From Podarcis raffonei (lineage: Eukaryota; Chordata; Lepidosauria; Squamata; Lacertidae): 64,000 nucleotides of DNA. The translations under genes were made by a program, and so were the position numbers. The notes under the pieces are model-generated. The model was not told where the DNA came from and searched no databases. It was given only the letters and a program-made list of their open reading frames with translations. Position 1 is the stretch's first letter. Each line of letters begins with the position of its first letter. Positions 27,101 to 33,100 of this stretch are shown here, in pieces. The stretch covers positions 15,614,001 through 15,678,000 of the forward strand of contig NC_070616.1 in NCBI RefSeq assembly GCF_027172205.1. Reading direction: 5' to 3'.

Positions 27101-30100
27101 AGACGTCTGCTTACAGAGAAGACAATGGAAAGCCTTGCGGTGCCTTGAATGTTGGAAGATTCACGGAATACTGAATCCAATACAGTGGTACCTCGGGTTA
27201 AGTACTTAATTCGTTCTGGAGATCCGTTCTTAACCTGAAACTGTTCTTAACCTGAAGCACCACATTAGCTAATGGGGCCTCCCGCTACCACTGCGCCGCC
27301 GGAGCATGATTTCTGTTCTCATCCTGAAGCAAAGTTCTTAACCCAAGGTACTATTTCTGGGTTAGCGGCGTCTGTAACCTGAAGCGTCTGCAACCTGAAG
27401 CGTATGTAACCTGAGGTACCACTGTACAGTCATAGCTCGGGTTGAATGTGCTTCAGGTTGAGCGCTTTCGGGTTGCACTCCACGGCAACCCGGAAGTAAC
27501 GGAGCACATTACTTCCGGGTTTCGCCACTCACGCATGCGCAGATGCTCAAAATGACATCACGCGCATGTGCGGAAGAGGCAAAACACGACCCACGCACGT
27601 GCAGACGCGCCATTGCGTCTTACGTTCCATTCAGGATGCGAACGGGGCTCAGGAGCGGATCCTGTTCGCATCCCGAGGTACCACTGTACTTAATGTTGGG
27701 AGATTTAGGGCAGACAAAATAAAGCCCTTCTTTGCACCAAGCATCTGGTCAGTGTGTTCGGGGCTGAGTTGGTGTGGCCATCCATCAGCAGATAGAGCTG
27801 AGTGTCATCAGCATATTGGTGACAGCCCAGCCCAAAGCTCCGGATAATCTGGGCAAGGGGGCGCATAAAGATGTTAAAAAGCATCGGGGAGAGAATTGCG
27901 CCCTGCGGCACTCCACACACCAAGGAGTGGTGCGACGACATTTCCCTCCCTAGTGCCACCCTCTGTCCCCGACCAGAGATAAAAGAGCACAGCCAGTTAC
28001 GGGCTATGCCCTGTATCCCCACGTCTGCGAGGCGGTGGTCCAGAAGATCATGATCGACCATGTCAAAGGCTGCTGACAAATCTAAAAGGATCAGCAGTCC
28101 TGACCCGCCTCGATCCAGTTGTCTACGGAGATCATCTGTTAGGGCAACCAGAGCCGTCTCCGTCCCAAAACCAGGACGGAAACCGGACTGAAATGGATCT
28201 AATGCCGATGTTTCCTCCAGAAACCTACCAAGCTGTTCAGCAACCGCTCTCTCAATTACCTTACCCAGGTATGGAAGATTTGAAACTGGGCGGTAATTGG
28301 ATAGGTCTAAGGGATCTAATGAAGTTTTCTTTAAGAGTGGACACACCACTGCTTCCTTCAGTTCCCCTGGGAAAGTCCCTGTGTCAAGGGACAAATTGAT
28401 AATTTCAACCAGGGCAGCCAAGACGGGCACGGATCAAGGAGGCAGGTGGTGGGTCTACTAACTTGGAGGAATCTATCCACATCAGTAGGGAGTATCTGAT
28501 CGAAATGGTCCAACACTGGACCTGAAGTCAGTCGAGGGGCCTCCAGTTCAGTCACTGTATCTAAATTGGCAGGGAGGTCACGGCGGAGCAACAGGACTTT
28601 CTCCGCAAAAAAGCTCATGGGGCCTCCTGCTTTAGCTAATGGGGCCTCCTGCTGCCGCCGCGCCGCCGGAACACAATTTCTGTTCTCATCCTGAAGCAAA
28701 GTTCTTAACCTGAAGCACTATTTCTGGGTTAGCGGAGTCTGTAACCTGAAGCGTATGTAACCTGAAGTGTATGTAACCCGAGGTACCACTGTATTGATTT
28801 GGCTGCTGTGTAATGGGACATGCTTCTCTTCTGATAGCAATTTATTTTTTTTAGTGTGTTTATTTCCCACCTTTTTCTCTGAGGAGTTCAAGGCGGTGTG
28901 CACATGGTCTCCTCTTTTTCATTTTATCCCCACAACAACCCAGTGAGGGAATTTACTCGGAAGCCCAGTGGGGTTTACTCTTAAGTCAGGATCACGGCAC
29001 GACTTGAGACTCCCCAATTGCTAATCAAGCAGCAGCGAATGGAATAACTAGAAAATGGACAACGTCTTGCTGGGAGGAGCAGCAAGTTTTTGTTAATCTG
29101 TGACACCAAACACACACCCCGATTTGGCCCTGGTCCTACATCTTCAGGGCTTGCAGGAAAAGGATCCCAGGAAGGGACAATTTCAGAAAAGGCCACAGAG
29201 CCATTTCAGCACACACACACACAATGACAAATAAAAAATAGGAACTCTCCTTTCTTTCCCTTCCCTCTCGCCCCCTGGGATTGCGCTCCAAAAACACCCA
29301 CCTTTCAGCCACCAGAGAACGTCCGTGTGCATCTCGTCCGAGACATCTAGAACAGAGGAAGAAGGAAAGAGGCATTAGGAGCTGCAGTGCAGCATCTGAG
29401 AGGCAGGAGGGAAGCTAGCCAGCCAGCCTGGGGATCCTGCTTGCTGGATTATTTTTATTGGCCAGGATCCTGAACTCAGGAGGAAAAGAAGGAGTCAAAG
29501 GCTGGCGTCCGCACCACCTCCCTGCCCGGGGAGGGGAGGCACTCTGGCGAAGCCGAGCCCACAGTGGTGGCAGGGAAGGTGGCACAGACCCCACGCCTTT
29601 CCCAGTGGCGACCTTGGGGGTCTTGCATCTCCCACAAGCTGTTCTGCCCCTCGAAAGCCGAGCATTGAGGCCTTGTTTTGGCTCGGATCCAGCCCTGCTA
29701 CCAGCTAACAGAGCCAGCGGCTTGCATGAGGGTTTGGGAGAGGGATATATGTGGGGGCTCCCCAAGATATTGTCAGACTCCAACTCATCCCCAAACTTTG
29801 GGCATGCTGGCCCCTGGGGCTGGTGGGATGTAGGGAAATTGAACTTTTAGCAGGGCAGCATCTATTTTCTGGAACTCCCTGCCTTCTGACATCAGGGGGC
29901 ACCAGCACTGTCCTCTTTTTGGTGCCTGCTAAAAGTGTTTTAGTTTAGGCAAGCCTGCCCAGGCAGGTAGAATGCTGACGGACGTTTTGATCTGTTTGGG
30001 GTTTATTGCTGGTTTTGATTCTTTTAAAGTGTTTTAAAAAGTTGGTTTCACTGATAATTTTATTGCTTTACAGTGGTCCTTTGGTTCTGAAATGCCTTGG

Positions 30101-33100
30101 TACTCAAACAGCTTGGAACCCAAACACTGCAAACCTTCGTTTTGAGTGTTACGCTTCTAATTTGAGTGCCACACTTCTGTTTTGAGTGTTACGCCAAGGT
30201 CTGTCTCAGTGTTTTTTGTTTTTGCGTTTTTTGTTTTCGTGGCTCTTTTTTGTGACTGTGTGGAACCCAGTTCAGCTACTGATTGATTGATTGTGTGACT
30301 GCAGTACATTGTTTATTGTTTTCATTTTATGGATCAATGGTCTCATTAGATAGTAAAAATTCATCTTAAATTGCTGTTTTAGGGGTTCTTTTTAAAAATC
30401 TGGAACGGATTAATCCATTTTGCATTACTTTCTATGGGAAAGTGCACCTTGGTTTTGGAACAGACTTTCAGAACAGATTAAGTTTGAGAAGCAAGGTACC
30501 ACTGTATTCTCGTTGTAAACTGCCTTGAGGGTTTTGTTTTGTTTTTACAAAATAAATAAGTAATAAAAGCAGCAGCAGCAACAACAGTAATCTTCCCCTC
30601 TTGTCTCTTCCAAACAAGGATCCGTTGGCCCCACCTGCCATTGCCTCTGCCGCCCCCTAGTGGTGGACTCTGTGCCTTACACACACATACACAACCATTC
30701 CCAATGGGCAGCAGCTGCCACTGGTGGCAAAGCAACCTGCTTGGCATGCAGAAGGTCCCCAGTTCAATCCCTAAGGGCATCTCCAATTAATGTTACGCTG
30801 CACTGTGACCCTGTCTCAGCTGACCTGAGTGAGTGCCATATATAGGGGGCGTGCTTGGGAGAGGTGGAGAAATCCCATCCTTTCCTCATTTTAAGGTGGA
30901 GCCACCTGATTCGCACTTCCCAAATCAACATGCCTACCAAAACACAGTTCATCTTACAAAATTCGCTTTTCTCCGAAATTTGCAATGCATTTCTCCATCC
31001 AAGCGACATGTGCGGAAGTGCATGTACTTGGTGCAGTAAATCGTGCATTAAAAGGCATATGTCCAGCACAATGACATTAAGAAATGCATTTGATATGGGG
31101 AAGTTGTTTTGCCAAAATGAGCATATTATGCAATATTGCATTCAAAAAGGTGTATGTTGGGAGGAAATCACAGTAAAATGCTGGTGAATTTTCATGGGGA
31201 TTTTTTTTTTAATGCAAACTGTGAAAATGTGGAATGAGAGAGACTGAAAAGGAAATTTTCTGTCGGTATTGCCTGTCGGTATTTTTTCTGCCTTGCCCTT
31301 AGCTGAACAGGAACTGGACTGAGAGCCAGCCCTACCATAAGGCAGGTTGAGAAAGCGACCTTGGGCAGCCATTTTTCCACACAGGCCTGACCAAAGGCCT
31401 TCTGTTGACTGAATTTATACCCTGCCTTCTTCCCAAAGGAGCCTGAGTGGGGAGAAGGTGGTGCCAACCTCCAAACTCACGGATGGAACTCAACTGGACA
31501 GGCAGTGGGATCCTTCTTCAGAGTAAGGCAGCAGCCTCGGGCGGCAGGTGCCGTAAGAGTGGCAAACAGCAGTCCTGCAACCCTTCCTCCTGCACCCCCT
31601 AAGCTGCCCTCCTGCCTCAGGCACAGTTGGGGATGTTGTCGAAATAAGTGCCATTTGTGAGTCCAGTCAGATTCTGTATGTCGAATGGGGGCAGGTGTTA
31701 TCTTGTCCTTTGCCTCAGGTGGCAAAATGTATTGGACCAGCCCTCACCAGGTCTGATGACTGCACTACTGTGTCCAGCCCTGCCTAGCTCAGCACTGACC
31801 ACTCTGACTGGCAGCAGCACCACCTCTTCAGAGTTTCAAGCAAAGAAACCTACCTAACTGGGGACACCAGGAATGGAGTGCAGGACCTTCCACATGCAAA
31901 CAGGTAATCATAGATTTGCAGAACTGGCAGGGACACAAAGGGTCATCTAGTCCAACCCCTTACAATGCAGTAATCACAGCTAAAGCTGACTTCATGTTTT
32001 AATTTATTTTTTAAAAACTAATGGGGTGGAGGGGGGGCTTTTTATTTCATCTTTGCAAATCCACCTTGCCTCTGATGAGCGCAGCCTCCTCTGCCCTCCT
32101 CAAGGGGGGCCCGGCCTGGTGGCACAAGACGCAGCCCAACAGACTCCTGCAACATACCCACAAAGAAAGCACTAAACCTCAGGGGGTCCTTCCCTCGCTG
32201 CAGGTTGATGAGGTCATCGGCCTCACTGCTGGGGCCCACACACTGCGGCCTCTGGTCCAGGTGGGCAGGCGGCTCTTCAAAACGCGCTGTCTGTCTTGGC
32301 AGGTCTTGGCTCGAGGTGGAAATGGCATCCTGCGGCAAACCCAAGGCTTCCTCCAGCTCCCCAGGAAAAGCCGCCGCGACTTTTGCTGGGTCCGGAGCCG
32401 GTGGGCTGCTTAACATCTCCCTCAAGTCTGGAGCTAAGCTGGAACAAGGCTTCTCCCTCAAATCTGGAGCTGGCAAGCTGCAGGGCTTCTCCCTCAAATC
32501 CAGAGCTAAGCTGGGACGCTTCTCTCCGAAGTCTGGAGCTGGTAGACTGAGGTGCCTGTCCATCACATCCGGGGTGGGAGGGCTTTGGCCTGGCTGAAGC
32601 AAAGGCCACCAAGTTGACTGAGGTCCAAACTTGCTTAAGGGCCTTGGAGGCAAGAGTCCCCAGTTCACGGTGGCCTCTGGATCCGACAAGGGCCTGGGTC
32701 TTGCTATGGTGGCAGTGGTGGGCTGAAGAGAACCTCTCGGAACCTGATGGGCATCGAGGCCAGGCTCTGACTGGGTCCAAGCCGGCCCAAGGCTCCCGTG
32801 CTGTGGGGTCTCCCTGACGAGGGAGCCCCTGTGTGGAATATCAGTCCCTGGGGGGGCGGACCGACTGAGGGCTGCCTCCATTTCTTTATGAAAAGGGCAC
32901 CTGTACTCAGATTCGCTCTCTGGATGAGAAGCAGGTCTGTAGACAGGCTGGAATTCTTGCGGCAGAGAGTCAGGCCAGGGGGGCACACGAATGGTGGATT
33001 TGGGGACTGTTTGGAGGGGGGTCCTCTTGGCTTCGACATCTTTCAGCAAGGAGACCCTTCTTGCCTCAGGCTCCTGAGGGACGGATCCCCTTGGGGCTGG

